The translations under genes were made by a program, and so were the position numbers. Shown one piece after another: positions 45,201 to 57,947 of a stretch of 64,000 nucleotides of DNA. The notes below the pieces were generated by a model that saw only the letters and a program-made list of their open reading frames with translations, did not search any database and was not told the DNA's origin. The DNA is from Phytophthora hibernalis (Eukaryota > Oomycota > Peronosporomycetes > Peronosporales > Peronosporaceae): positions 124,001 through 188,000 of the forward strand of contig JAAKBF010000208.1 of the NCBI GenBank assembly GCA_012656075.1, written 5' to 3'. Within the stretch, counting starts at the first letter, position 1; every line of letters begins with the position of its first letter.

Positions 45201-48200
45201 GCACACGGTGTACACATGCGACTTGGGGATGTCGTCAAACTGTCGTTATTTCTGGAGTCTCCTGTCGTGGACAAGCTCACATCGAAAGCTAAGTCTCGCC
45301 GCGTAGCAGCAAGAGCGACACCAGTTCCCGTTATTACAGTCATTGCAGACGTAAATGTCAAGAGACAACGACTATCGTGGACCTGTCCATCACTTGCGCA
45401 GCTTCGGGCTAGCCCAGATCGACAATTTCCGCCTCTTGTGGCTGCAGCCTCAATTATGACTAATAGAGTACCAGATCGTCGCACTCCGGGCGATACGGTG
45501 AATGGAATGCTGCTCCCGGAACGAGTTATTATGCAGATCAGTGTTGTCGATGGACAACCAACATCTCTGCCTTTTGTTTTTCGATATTACCGAGCTCCTA
45601 CGCTTGTGGCGATAAATCCGCGCGTTGGGTATGTCTGTAATGGATCACTAATTTCATTCGAGTTTGCTGAGCACATTGCAACCCCCACTGTGGACTTTCG
45701 GTTTGGAGAAAGCCTTCCGATGACAGGTCGAATTCGGGACGAGCGCTTTGTCGAGTGCTTTTCACCTGAACTATCTACTGGATCACACAGCATCAGTATT
45801 TCCTTCAATGAGCAGCACTTTGAGCCAGCTGTACTTATCGAAGGATCATTAGAAAATCTGAAGGACAACGAGCTCGTACCGAGCTCTGCTGCTACGTTTC
45901 GTGCCTTTCCTCTCCCTGTGTTTGTACTTCCTCCCGCCGACCGTGACCGTGTCTACGCATTCGGTCCAACTTCAGGCGGTACGGCGGTTGTCATCAAAGG
46001 CATGGGGTTCGTTCCAGCCACGAAGATCTACGTACGATTCGCATCGCAATTTAGAGATGTCTTTGACGGTGAGGCTGAGATCATCATGACCGCCAAGGTG
46101 GTCGATAACGAGACTATCAAGTGCATTTCACCTCCATCAAATCGACTGGGTCGCGTCGCCCTTCACGTATCGTACAATTTGCAGCAGTACAGTGATTCGA
46201 CCTGTTTCTTTGAGTATCATGCGCCAACGCGCTACGTCGCAAAAGGAACACTCTGCGGCCCCATCTCGGGCCAAACACCTATGACTCTTCTGATTGAAGA
46301 CACCAAAGGTTTGCCAAGTCTGACTCAACTGCTCCAGTGCGCTGTTCGTTTTGAAAGCGAAAAGCGTCGAGGAACTCGCCACGTAGAAACTATCGACGCT
46401 CAATTTAACACAGAAACGCGAATTCTGTCGTGCATTACGCCAGCCTGGCCTTCAAATGAGCTGGTAGGGTTACGAGTTTCGCTATCACGTGGCGATGGCG
46501 AGTTGTTCGAGGATACGCGAATTAAGTTTCTCTTTTACGACCCACCCGAAGGTGTGATCAAAATCGAACCTGCCGCTGGTCCGATTGCTGGAGGAACAGA
46601 GGTGCTGGTGTGGTGTGGTAGTATTGTTGAGACTGGCGAAATCACTGTCTCGATTCAGTTAACCAAAGATGATCCATTTCGGCGAAGTACCAGAAAGCGC
46701 ACAGGCAGTCAAGTCGATACAGATGCAAACCTACCATCCAAGTTACACAGTACACAATCAGTGTCTGTGCATACATTGTTAGTGAGAGGCGAAATTGTTG
46801 GTGAAGCAGTGCGCTTCGTGGCCCCGCCTGTAGAAGGCCCTTGTACTGCGGTTTTGAGTATTTCATTGAACGGTATTAACTACACATCTACTCAAAACCC
46901 GCTCCATTTCATGTACTATGTGGAACCGATACTTCGGCGGATCAACCCTGGGTGGGCAGCTGCGGAAGGCGCAAATGACGCTCTTGTCATTGAAGGCGAA
47001 TACATTCGTGATTTTGGCTGCAAGCTGCTCGTGCGCTTCAGTGTACAAGATGACAATCAACCGGAGACAAACGGCGTTGTGGTTGGTGCACATTTCATCT
47101 CGAACTCGACGGCTTCTTCAACTGGCGATGGAGCACTGAAGTGCGTCTTTCCGGCAGCAGCTCCAGGTTTCTACGAGCTTGAGGTCAGTCTAAACGGACA
47201 ACAATTCTCGCGTTCACTATACGTGAGCAAAACGTTTGGCAATCTAAGTGGCACTGCATGCACTGCCCTACTGCCGTTCCGACATTTTTCATCTCCCTTC
47301 TGTCTAGCTACTGCGACTGGACCAGCAGCGGGGGTTCGGCGGTGGTGCTTTTCCTAGGAGGGAGACTTCTAAAAATATTGTTGAGGGAATCGAAGTGCCA
47401 AGTACAGTTCACACCTATCCGAGGTACCGAGCGGGTCGTCCATCCACCGCCATCCAATACGAATACGAGCGGATCTAGTCCAATCAAGGCTTCTACCAAC
47501 GCTTCTGCCGATGTTATTTGCATGATTGGAGAAGTCGATCACGTGAATGCTTGTATTACCTGTCGAGCACCACTTCTACGTGTTGCCTGCGTGTCACTAG
47601 TAGATATTTTGTTGACCAGCGGCTCTGGGGTTTCGTCAGCTTGCCATCTCTTTGAGTGCGGCAGAATGAACGGGAGAAATACTACTCTTATGAGTCTCCA
47701 AGTATCAACGAGATTGCACCAAGCTGTGGACCAACCTCTGGTGGCACTCAAATTGTCATCGAAGGTGCCAACATCCTGGACACGGCACAAATTTTTGTTC
47801 GCTTCCGCTCTAGTGTACATGAGCGTGAGTTTGTGCTCGTGCCAGCCCGATACAGTCGTACATTTCCAGGTGGTTCAGCTAGCGCTTCACCGCTTATCAT
47901 CTGCAACACACCGCCCGTCGAGTTCGTTGATAAGATGGTTCATAATGGTACCGAAAGTACTGTTCAGCTTCCTCCCCAAACGCAACCTTCTCACCGCATT
48001 CGTGACGGTGCTGCTGCGGGCAAAGCACGCACTCAAACCTATCAGATGCTGGCTGAGCAGAGCTTAAGGGTTCAAAGATCTTCGTCCGCGCATAGCTGCA
48101 GTGATAGCGAGTTACCTGGACTGGGCACCCTGCGTATCACACGAACAACGACCGTCAAGGCTACCCCTCGTAGAAACAGTGAAACTTGTACAGGTGAGGG

Positions 48201-51200
48201 CGGGGCAACAGTCCTGGTTGATTTCACGCTGAATGCTGGAGAGCAGTTCATCGCGCATAGTGTACGCTTTCATTACTACCAGGACATTGAGCCACGTCAA
48301 GTTAAGTGGTCACCGCGACATCTACCCACGCAGAGTTTGGGAAGTCGGCAGGCTGCAGATTCGCGGCTGCTCGCGCTAACACTACCCAAGTCATTCAGAT
48401 TGACCGACTCGCCTGAACGGGTTTGCTTCCGCTTCGACAGTGTCGACTCCAAACAGCTTGTAACTGGAAGCCGACGTTCGTTTGTATTGCTGCATGAGAC
48501 GGAATCCCGCACAGAGCTTGTGATCCGCGAACCTCCGAAGGTTCAAAGGCTGTCAACTATGCGTCGTCCAAGCACTTACTTTCAGAAGAGTATCCTGTCT
48601 GCGGGTCCCCTTACGCCCTGCACTCCAGAGTCAACAGACACACAAACTATTTCACGTCGTCCTGCTCTTGATAGATCAACGACAGGAATCGAAAGAAGTA
48701 CACCAGTCCCACCGGATACTCCCGCTCAGCGACTGCAGAGTTATCACCGTGTATTGCGGCCAAAGTCATCAGTACTAACGAGGTGACGTGCTCTGTGCCA
48801 GACTTCCTGAATCCAGGCTCTGTCAAAGTCTTCTTTTCGCCAAACGCTCAGCAGTTCGTATATCTGGGCGAGCTCTTGTTCCATCCCGCGATGACTATCA
48901 AAGATGAACTTCACCACACCACATTCCGTTTTTGCTCGAACGTTGGCGGCAGCCCTTTCAGTTTGCAGTGCTCTCCATCAACCGTGTTGAGGTTCTTGGC
49001 GCCAGAAGACATTATGACGGCTGAAAAGAAACACCTGCAAATACAGAATCTTGGCCTGAGCAAGGGCAGTGAAGCACTGAAAGAGGCTAGATCGAGGATA
49101 TTAATGCTTTTGAAAACGCCAAAAGTGAAGTGGCCACAACAATTCAGGAAGACGATCTCGAGTCTCACAGCGACCAAGAGCTGGAAACGTCGAATTCGGT
49201 TCTGAATTCAAACAATGAAGATGAAAAGGCTGATAGAGATGAATCAGAGAATAAAGACAAGGGCGAAACAATGCAAGAGGCATTTGAGACATGGCAGAAT
49301 CGATCTATTCATCCGACTCAAGTGATTCTAGCGCCTTCAAATGCAAAGCTTTTGAAGCGAGTATCAGTGACAGCTATCCGGGTGGACAATCAAAGTGAGG
49401 TGGGGAAAACGGTCCCGGACGATGCAGGCCATTGTTCTCTCGACATGTCGAACTGGAGTGACCAGGTCCTACTTAGCACGCTCTTACCCTCCTCATTCGG
49501 TTATTCACCTTACTCCATTGTTATTGATGCGATGGTTGAACACGAAAACCAGCCATCAATCTCACCTTTACCACGTAGAACTTGCCTTGTAATGACCCAG
49601 CTGCCTACGTCGTCGAAGATAAACATTGTAGCTGTTGGACCCTCTGCGGCGCCATTCGTTGTGTTGGTCACAGACAAGAACGGGAAGGAGCTCGCTGATA
49701 ATCTTGTAAATTTTTCGGTGCCCGAATCGCATGAGCTCACTCGGATATGCCAGGCCTCACTGAACTGTCAATAATGACCGATGCTGCGGTGAATATGTGT
49801 TATGTATGCATTCGGTTTGGAGCAACGGGTGGTGAAGCTCGCACGCCTTCTGGGCAAGAAGAAATGAGTGTTCAAGTGCTTGTGTCAGACAGCAACGGTG
49901 TGCAGGTTTGTCTCTGTGGACCGCCTGTGGATTCTGGACTGTGGATTGTTGCTCGCCTCTCTCTTCAAAGCAAAACTGATCCATCGCGAACTAACGTTGA
50001 GCATATCGATAATTTGGTTGAAGACGGTACCATGAAGCAAGCGTTCGCAAAACTTAGTGAAGCAACTTCTCTTGCAAAGAACTCTGACACTAACTCAGTA
50101 TCTGCCCAGTCGTACAATGTTCCGGTGACATTCGACTTTACCTGTGCTGATTCAACGCGCAGTTTATCAACGTCTTCTCGTGCACGGTTGATGCTCTCGG
50201 CATCCGACAACTTCCAGACACTGTTGGCACTTTCGCTTTCACCACATATTAAGTATGGCCCAGCCGTGACGCTGGAATGTACCATGCCTCCGTTACCGTT
50301 TAGTGGACCGACAACACTCGTGGTGAGTTTTGGTGGTGTGGTTTTCTCTAACTCGGTCACAGTTCACTGTTACGACCCACGCAGCTGGCGTGTTCTCGAG
50401 CTAAGTCCTCCGTGTGGCCAACTTTCTTCAGCTCGAGACTCCAAAGAGCCCCAAGAACCGCTGACTCTGCGCCTAAGAGGTGAAAACTTTGTCGAGAACC
50501 GCAAGATCATAGTCCGAGTATCTGATAAAGACAGATACTTCACAGCGCCAGGCAAAATGGAGCAGGTTCACTTGCTGAGCCTGCGTATCGCTGCCGTTAA
50601 AAACTTGCGCTCGTTACTACACCCACTTGGAATTGGTTTGCAACCTGCCAACACAGGAGCAACTGGGGCTACAGCTTCATCGCAGAAGAGAGAGGATAAG
50701 TATCTGAGCTCCATCGTCGGAGGGACAACGGGTGCCGGGTCGATTGTTGCCCTCGTTTCGTCCTGGTCGACTTTTACTTTCACTCTCCGCGTCGAATGTG
50801 GTGACCAACGAGTATTTGCCTCGTGTCGGGAAGTCAGCGTACTTGCTGCTATAAACTCAGGCTCAGTATTGAGTTGGGAAGAAGAATTTGAGCTTCGCGT
50901 TTCAGCAGATAGACGCTCTCTGCTGCTGATTACCGCAGAGCTCTCAGAGCCATCGTTGCCTAAGCCGCTCGAACTTGCTCAAGCCTGGATACCACTCAAT
51001 TCGCTACAAGAAGGATCGTCAGAAGTTCGTCGCTTCTCCGTGCGACTTGAAGAGCATTTTAAGCGAGGTAACTACGTCGGTAGTGACGCTGGTCTTTCGA
51101 GCAACAGGGCGACGAGTGAAGTTGATCTGCTGTGTCAATTGTCTCCGTTAATTCTGCATCCAGAGTTCATCACTTCCCAGATCCCGTACCCTTTGCTACA

Positions 51201-54200
51201 ACAACTATCACCGCAGACGCTCAATGTACAAGTATCTTCAGGAGATGGTTTCTACTCGACACCGAATTATTTCTTGGTGTACAAGCCGCCAACGGTGATG
51301 CAAACGACCCCAAGTGTTTTACCTCGCTCTGCAGGCGGCGATGTTGTCGTCACGGGCTCTGGGTTTGTGGATAGCGGTCGTGTGTGCGTTCGGTTATTTG
51401 CCTTTACAAAGAATCGCTTCAAGAACAAAGACGAAGAGATGCAAGCACTCACATCGATCAATCGAGTTAAACGCTTACAACGTACAGATAGTACGAACGA
51501 CGGCTTCTTGTCGTATTTCACGCGAGATGTAGAGGGAACCTTCATTTCCGCTACAAATCTCAAGTTCAGGATGCCAGCCTACTTTACGAGCTACAACATT
51601 TTCTACTCAGTGTCATTTGACGGGCGTACTTTCACCGAGGCTTCCCAGGCATCGAGCATTTTGATGTTCAGCATTAGCTCTGTAGCACCAAAAGGAGGTC
51701 CGATCTCGGGTAACACGTACTCGACATTGCATGGCACCAACATAGACGCTTGTCTATCCTCTCGATCTGGATTGACACCAATTGTACGTGTGACTTGGAA
51801 ACGTGGTGCTCGTGATCTCGAGCACGTGATGGTTCCTGGCGAATACTACCCTCACGAAGATGCAGTGTACTTTTACTCACCACAAAGTAAGTTTGGCTTG
51901 TCCAGCATCGCTGTGAACGTTGAGCTATCGTTGATAAAGCAACCAATGGTGCAGAGTTCTGGTGGCCACTCTGCCATCGATTCTGTACCGCGCTTTGGGC
52001 GAGATGAAGTCTCGTTTGTCATGTACAAGACGCCAACGATTAAATCGGTTGCACCATTAACTGCGCTTGTGTGCGGTCTTTCGACAGCGGAAGTGATTGT
52101 TCAGGGCTTCGAAGAGAAAACTGTCAACAACATGAAGTTGGCTCCCAAGCTTCGCTTTAAGCGCCGTGGTCAGATGCAAGTGTCAGACGCGCAACTGGTG
52201 TCCGATTCGCGTTTTGAGTGCGTCGTGCCACGGTTCAATGTGCCCAACGCGGTAGCTACGGAACTATCAGTTTCTATACTGTCAGGATTGTCTCCAAATC
52301 CAAAGCTGCGAGGAGGTAACGGAGGAGGTGTATTCAGTCCAAGACGCCTCAATGACCCACCTAAGCTGTGGACGCGGGCGTCGGGCATTTTTGTGGCATT
52401 ACTTGGTGCTCGAAACCTGCGCGCATCAAAGAAAAATGCGTGCAATCCTTTCGCGGTTGTCTACGTGGGCAAGACACAGCTGAAAAGTACACGTAAAGAT
52501 GGAGCGTTCAACCCCGTTTGGAATGAACTTTTCGACTTTGAGTGGGTACCTAGTAACGATTCATCTACATTACCAACCGTTCGAGTGATTCTTGAAAGTC
52601 AGTTAACAACGGACCAGAGTGAAAGCCTTGGGCATGTGGAACTCGCTTTTCCTGTGAACGATAAAACAGTTCAACCTTTTTCTCTGAGAGCATGGTTTCC
52701 TCTTCGTCGCATTCGAGGAAAATATGCTCGCAAAGAGAGCGAAGAAGTAGTTGCTCAGGTACAGGAGCAATCGAAATCTAAGAAACCAGCCCCTGCTCTT
52801 GCCTCGACTCCACCTTTAGGAGAGATTGAGCTTGCAATCGCATTCATTCCTCCCGTGGTGCAGACCAAGAAGTACAAGAAAACGCTACGTCCATCCCTCA
52901 TTTCCGTTATCTCGACACAGGCGCAGCCTGGTAAGAACCAGTCAAGATCAAATCGTCGGGAGACTGTACAAGTATCAAAAAGGAGAAGCTCCTTCGTGCT
53001 TTTCGCCAACGTGGTGCTCCTGCTTCACTGGTGCCTACAGAGCTTGCTATCGAGCTTGCCCTCAATGGACAAGACTTCTGGTCGACAGCACCCTCGACGT
53101 GCTATTCAATCCTTACGCCTTTGGTGCTGGATGTAGAGCCCAAGTTCATCTGCATCGCTGGAGGCTCCGTGCTATATGTCTCGGGGAGTAACTTCACCAA
53201 CACCAGCTGCTTGCGAGTAGCGTTCGCAGTACTTTCAGACGATGGTAATCCTCAAATGCTTCACAGCGAGCGCACAGTTATTGTGGAGGCCAAATTTCGT
53301 TCCAGTTCAAGCCTTGTCTGTACGACGCCACCATTGTTTGACCTCGCGAAGGAGGGCTCGTATGTAAATGTCTACGTCTCTCTCAACGGCACGGATTTTG
53401 ACAGTATCGCGTTCCCCAAACAGTTTACCAAATTGAGTGAATCAGCGACTTTACCCTCAGAGTTAGCACGAGTCGATGAACGTATTGAAGAAGGCGATGA
53501 GGCCGTGGCCAGAGAACCTCCACGAAAGAGCCCAAGGAAAATGCAGAGGATGATAGTGCGATCACTCTGATAAGTGAGCAGTACGTTGTTGACTGCAGAA
53601 AAGTGACCAGACTCTCGCTTGCTGCAGCAAGGACAGCCAACAGACCTGAAAGGGCTTCGCCGAGTCGGCAGATTAGTTCAACCGGGTCCGGGAACTACCT
53701 CTTGGTACCGCAGATTCGCGTTTATCTGACTCCGAAAATCGCGCGTGTGAGACCCACAGACGGTGTCTACACCTCGCATCTCACAATCGACGGCACAAGC
53801 TTTACCAACACGAACATCGCCATCGGTGAGCAAAATAATTTAGTAGCTGGGGTACATTTCTCTAATGGCGTCTTGTGTATTGTCATGTAGCTCGCTTTAC
53901 GTCTCAATCTATAGAGGCCGAAGTGCGCACGGCAAAACTTGTGGTTGTCTCCAGTACGAGTATGGAATGCAGCGTACCCGATTTCCCACGAGGGGTTATA
54001 GTGCGAATAGCAGTTGCCATGAACGGAGTTGAGTTTGTACAATGTCCTGGGAACTTCGTGTGTTTCAATCCCCACGGCTAACCGAGCTTTTCCCAAGCTG
54101 GATCTCATCCGCTACGACGCTGGAGCTTGAACTGCGTGGCATCAATCTCACAGCAGCCATCACTGCGACATCCTCAGATGACAATAATCGTGAGAATACC

Positions 54201-56433
54201 AGTATCCAGGTATCGTTCAGCGGTCATCGCGGGAAAAAGGTCGTCCGTGGTGTGTGTGAAGATGGTCAGGTGCGTTGTTCGATTCCGAAAGAAGTTTTAC
54301 AGGTACCAACACTTGGTGGTCGGGATAAGGGTGCATCCCATCCAGCTCAGTTGACAACTTCACCGATTCTTGTTGACATTTGGCTCGGTGGAAAGCACAA
54401 TGCGGTTAGTACTGTCGATTTACGAAGGCCATTCTGTTTTTCTCTTGATACTGCTCAGATGCTAACGGGTTTGCATGTTGTCAACAGTTCACTGGATCTC
54501 CGTTACCGCTGTATCTGTACCGTGAAATACCAGCCGTACATGTGGTATCTCCGATGGATGGCCCAGTCTACGGGGGCTTTGCCATCGTGGTTGAAGGCCG
54601 CGGCTTCATTGATACTGGAAAAATTGTTGTACGCTTTCAATTGTACCTCGAGCAGCAGAATGCAACACCTTGCAGTGAGGACGATGCCAGTTCTGCAAAA
54701 CAACCTCGGACATCTTCATCGCTATCTGCTAGAGCCCCCAACTCTCCCGAAAAGTACCAAGGTATTGCGACTGGAAATGAGAAGATTGTTGTGGAACCAA
54801 CTCCAGTGACAACGGAACCAGCAGTCACATCCGTCGATGTGGTTGCAAAATTCATTTCTTCCGAGCGAGTCCTCTGCCCAGCTCCTTCCTTCCCTCAGGA
54901 AGGTGTGTACAAAGTACTCGTGGCACTGAACAGCGTCGAATTCAGTCGCGTCAGTGATGGTTCGTGGTTTCTAGCCTGGCAAAACTGGCAAAAGCGAAAG
55001 CGATTACTTTCTCACGCTCTTTTCTCGCGAGCCACCGCACCGGACGAGACAGCCACTGCTGCTGCAATTGCTGGAGCTGCAGCAGCATCTGCATCACTGG
55101 ATGAAGATGATATCGAGCGACTACGACGGAAATCCAGCTTCATGCTGCCGAAAATCAAAAGCACGATGGCCACCACTACCGGTGAGTCTTCGTCGACATC
55201 GTTCAAATTAAAAAGTTTTTCTTCCGTGTCCGAAGAAATGCCCTCCGTTGATTACACTGAAGAAGCGCTAAGAAAGGACCCACGACTTCTGCAATGGCAT
55301 CCTACGTCAACTATTGAGGCTCGAGTCAGTGGTCGACCATTGCTATCGCTGCTTGAATATTTGTGCGGAACTCGTGAGACAGAACAATTCATTTGTCGAC
55401 GGTTGACTGTGGCCTTCCAATTTCAAAGCGCTCAGCCGCACAATAGACAAGAACCAAGTGAGACCACATCTATCTCTGCACTTCGTTTTCCGTCTTTGTG
55501 GAGGCTTTGCGTTTGGTATTTCCCAATGCGCTAATGCGAGACCTTGAAGAGCTTTGGCATGCCGCCGAGCACCGACCTGATGGTGCAATGATGCTAAAGC
55601 AGTTGTTGCGACGATTGCTACGGAATGTGGACCATCGGAGATCGAGTCCTGAACCTGGACCAACTCACTACGATCCGCGTTACAACATCGTGTCTTCACG
55701 TGAATCGGCAGCGATTATTTTCCCTCCTGTCGTACAACCTGAGCACATTTCGGATCCACCGTCAGCTCTCTTCATTGACTATGACGCTGCTGTGCAGACC
55801 ATCAAGCCTCGGCCACCTCGACCAGTTTTCCGAAAGAGGAAGTTCAATACGTCGTGGTGTAACCCTGTCGTAGAAGGTGCTCCGGAACCAACAGCACCAT
55901 CTCCAAGACCGCCTTCGACGCGGCAAAGCCCTCAAACTCAACTCAAGGAAAGCGAAGTCGATGTTTTGGCCGCTGAAACTTCTGGAAGTGCTGACGATGG
56001 GGTGACAAATGTTGCCGACAACCCCTCCACAAGTACTGAAGGTACTCTACATGTAGACAGCGCTCGCAACGTTGATAAACCACAAGAACTCCTAACGGCT
56101 TCGGCTGAACGCCAGGGTATTGATGGATCATCAACTCAAACAGATCGAGGACAAGCAAGTAAAGAGGATGCAGTGCGAACACCTCGCACTCTGGTCCAAG
56201 CTACCATTGCTTCCAGCAACGAACGTTTGAAAAGCCCTCGAAATCCAGGGGCAACAACAAAACCTCCTGTGTCTTCACCTCCACTTCCAATACCCTCGTT
56301 GGTTCCGAATTCATCCACAGTGATGCCTCGACAGATCAACTTGAGCGGCCCGAATCCATTCTACAACGATATTTCGCCATTGTACGCCAAATTCCTGAAT
56401 TCAACGGAGGTCAAGCGGTTTTTGAAACAATGA
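42211..56433 (+). CDS. Giant IPT/TIG-repeat protein with two C2-like domains
   Basis: About 4,700 residues, read across some ten single-base breaks and one clear intron (53826-53890, 65 nt). At least twenty immunoglobulin-like IPT/TIG units follow one another, each opening with a P-x-x-G-x-x-x-G-G-T-type strand (PSIGVASGGTRLVLHG at 42273; PTSGGTAVVIKGMGF at 45964; PAAGPIAGGTEVLVW near 46570; CGPTSGGTQIVIEG near 47727; PMDGPVYGGFAIVVEG near 54550) and closing with VSLNG-type motifs. Two C2-like domains are set among them: about 50560-51050 (TFTLRVECGDQRVFAS) and 52375-52720 (GIFVALLGARNLRASKKNA, FNPVWNELFDFEW). The C-terminal 480 residues are helical, then disordered, with GPTHYDPRYNIVSS. No signal peptide or TM is seen, so it is probably intracellular; a scaffold, perhaps flagellar, is a guess. 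Confidence 0.85.
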
Positions 56434-56488
56434 GCACAACATTCTAAATGCTGGAAGAAAATATCCATTTATGAAGCTGTACTTTAGG

Positions 56489-57718
56489 TTAACTTCTGCA
56501 GTACTGCGTCGTGAAGGGCTGTTTCTCACCCTGGCTGACGCAGTAATCTACAAACGGTGCGAGCTGGATGACACCAATGTTGTCGGCGTCGAAAAACATG
56601 AAAATGTGAATAACCTCCTTGTCGGTCAAGTTGTCTGGTAGACCACGCACAGCACTCGTAGCAGGAAGAGAAACCCCATTGTCGTAAACGCCGATCTGAA
56701 TTCGTGCAGCTCAATGTACTGTCGTTCCTCTTCCTGTTGTGGCTCTGACTTTGCAACACCCGCTGATCCATAACGTAGCGCACCCAGTAGATGCTGGGCA
56801 GTCTCGGGCTCTGCCTTCAGTAAACTGAGGAACCTCTTCAGCGCTGATCGTTGATGAACGCTTGCTCCAAGTCGCTCGTCGTGTATGCAGCCAGGCTCAG
56901 TAGCTTCACCGTGACGCTTTGACGAGTCGTTGATTTCGTTCGTGAATGTGCTTGATCGACCAAAAGCATTGTTACCATCGGAGGCGGTAGTAGGATAGTC
57001 CAAACCGATACCAGTCGCCATTGCGTATGAGTATCTAGTGACGGGGGCGCCATGAAGCATCTCCAGCTTCATTTGGTCAATGCTATCTGTCTGCGCTTTC
57101 GTCAAGTGCTGAATATTCGGGTCCACCTCGCGAGCGAGGGAGCCATTGCGTCCTCGAGGAACCCGCTTCGTAGCTAGCAAGCTCCCAGTATCAAGAGGTA
57201 AGAATGAACTCTTGGTCACCGTGATGCGTGCAGACTCTCGACGTTCAAATTCCTCTTCTTCTCGCTCTCGCTGGCGCTGTTGACTGAGCAGACGAGCGGC
57301 AGTCTCAGCTAAATACTGATCGCGGAGGGAGCTCCGAGGTCCAGCGCCAGGTTTTTCCGCCGCAAAGTCGGCATACCGATGACTCGCCTGGAGAGTAGTC
57401 TCGAAGGGTGGTGGGGTCATCTCGCTCGCATGGCTGTTGCAGTTCACCTCCTTGGGTGTTTCATGCGAGAGAACACGCTTCATCGTCGATTCGATCCTAG
57501 ATTCCTTTCGATCTAATCGCCAGAACCAATAACTTGTTAGACAACGAACTGAAGAGCTTAAAGCGTGAACACGAGGACTTGCCTGATGCGAAATACGGAG
57601 CCGGGATTTTTCGACGCGAATAGCCCGTCCTGTCACGGAGAGCGTCCTCCTCAACCCAATTTCCCACCAGAGCGCCAATGTCATTGGTCTTGTTATACGA
57701 TGCAAACATGTTGTCCAT
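56489..57718 (-). CDS. EF-hand protein with ciliary-type N-terminus
   Basis: Starts MDNMFASYNKTNDIGALVGN and continues WVEEDALRDRTGYSRRKI. An intron at 57513-57582 (70 nt) has a GC donor (AG|GCAAGT) and a TTAG acceptor with a branch-like CTAAC; splicing joins the frames exactly, with no base change. The next part (EVNCNSHASEMTPPPFETTL, SHRYADFAAEKPG) looks like short axonemal or microtubule-inner proteins, from memory. A Glu/Arg helix follows, then an EF-hand-type pair at the end (LHEFRSAFTTMG; FFDADNIGVIQLAPFVDY), with position-12 Glu replaced in the last loop. One missing base near 56680 splits it. About 385 residues. Convergent with the TIG gene, 55 bases apart. Confidence 0.65.
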
Positions 57719-57947
57719 CGTCGCCGCTAATGAGTGTTTGCTGTCTCTTTGGTCAATGCGTTGTCGAGTTGGTGCGTTACAGCAGTGAGTGCTTCGCAAA
57801 ACCTAATAAAAGTTTGCCTAGTAAACGACAAAAGCACTTGGCAGGTAGAGCGATCTAATAAAAGGTTGTAAAATGTGCGCGTCTTACCTGGCTGCGTCGC
57901 TGAAGCAATCTTCTTTGCTGCTGTATTTTGTCGGTCAATAAGCACAA

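Noticed and set aside
42211..56433. Programmed -1 ribosomal frameshifting as the cause of the breaks
   Set aside because: Breaks occur at many unrelated sequences in unrelated genes on both strands, without slippery heptamers plus pseudoknots in common; missing bases explain them more simply.
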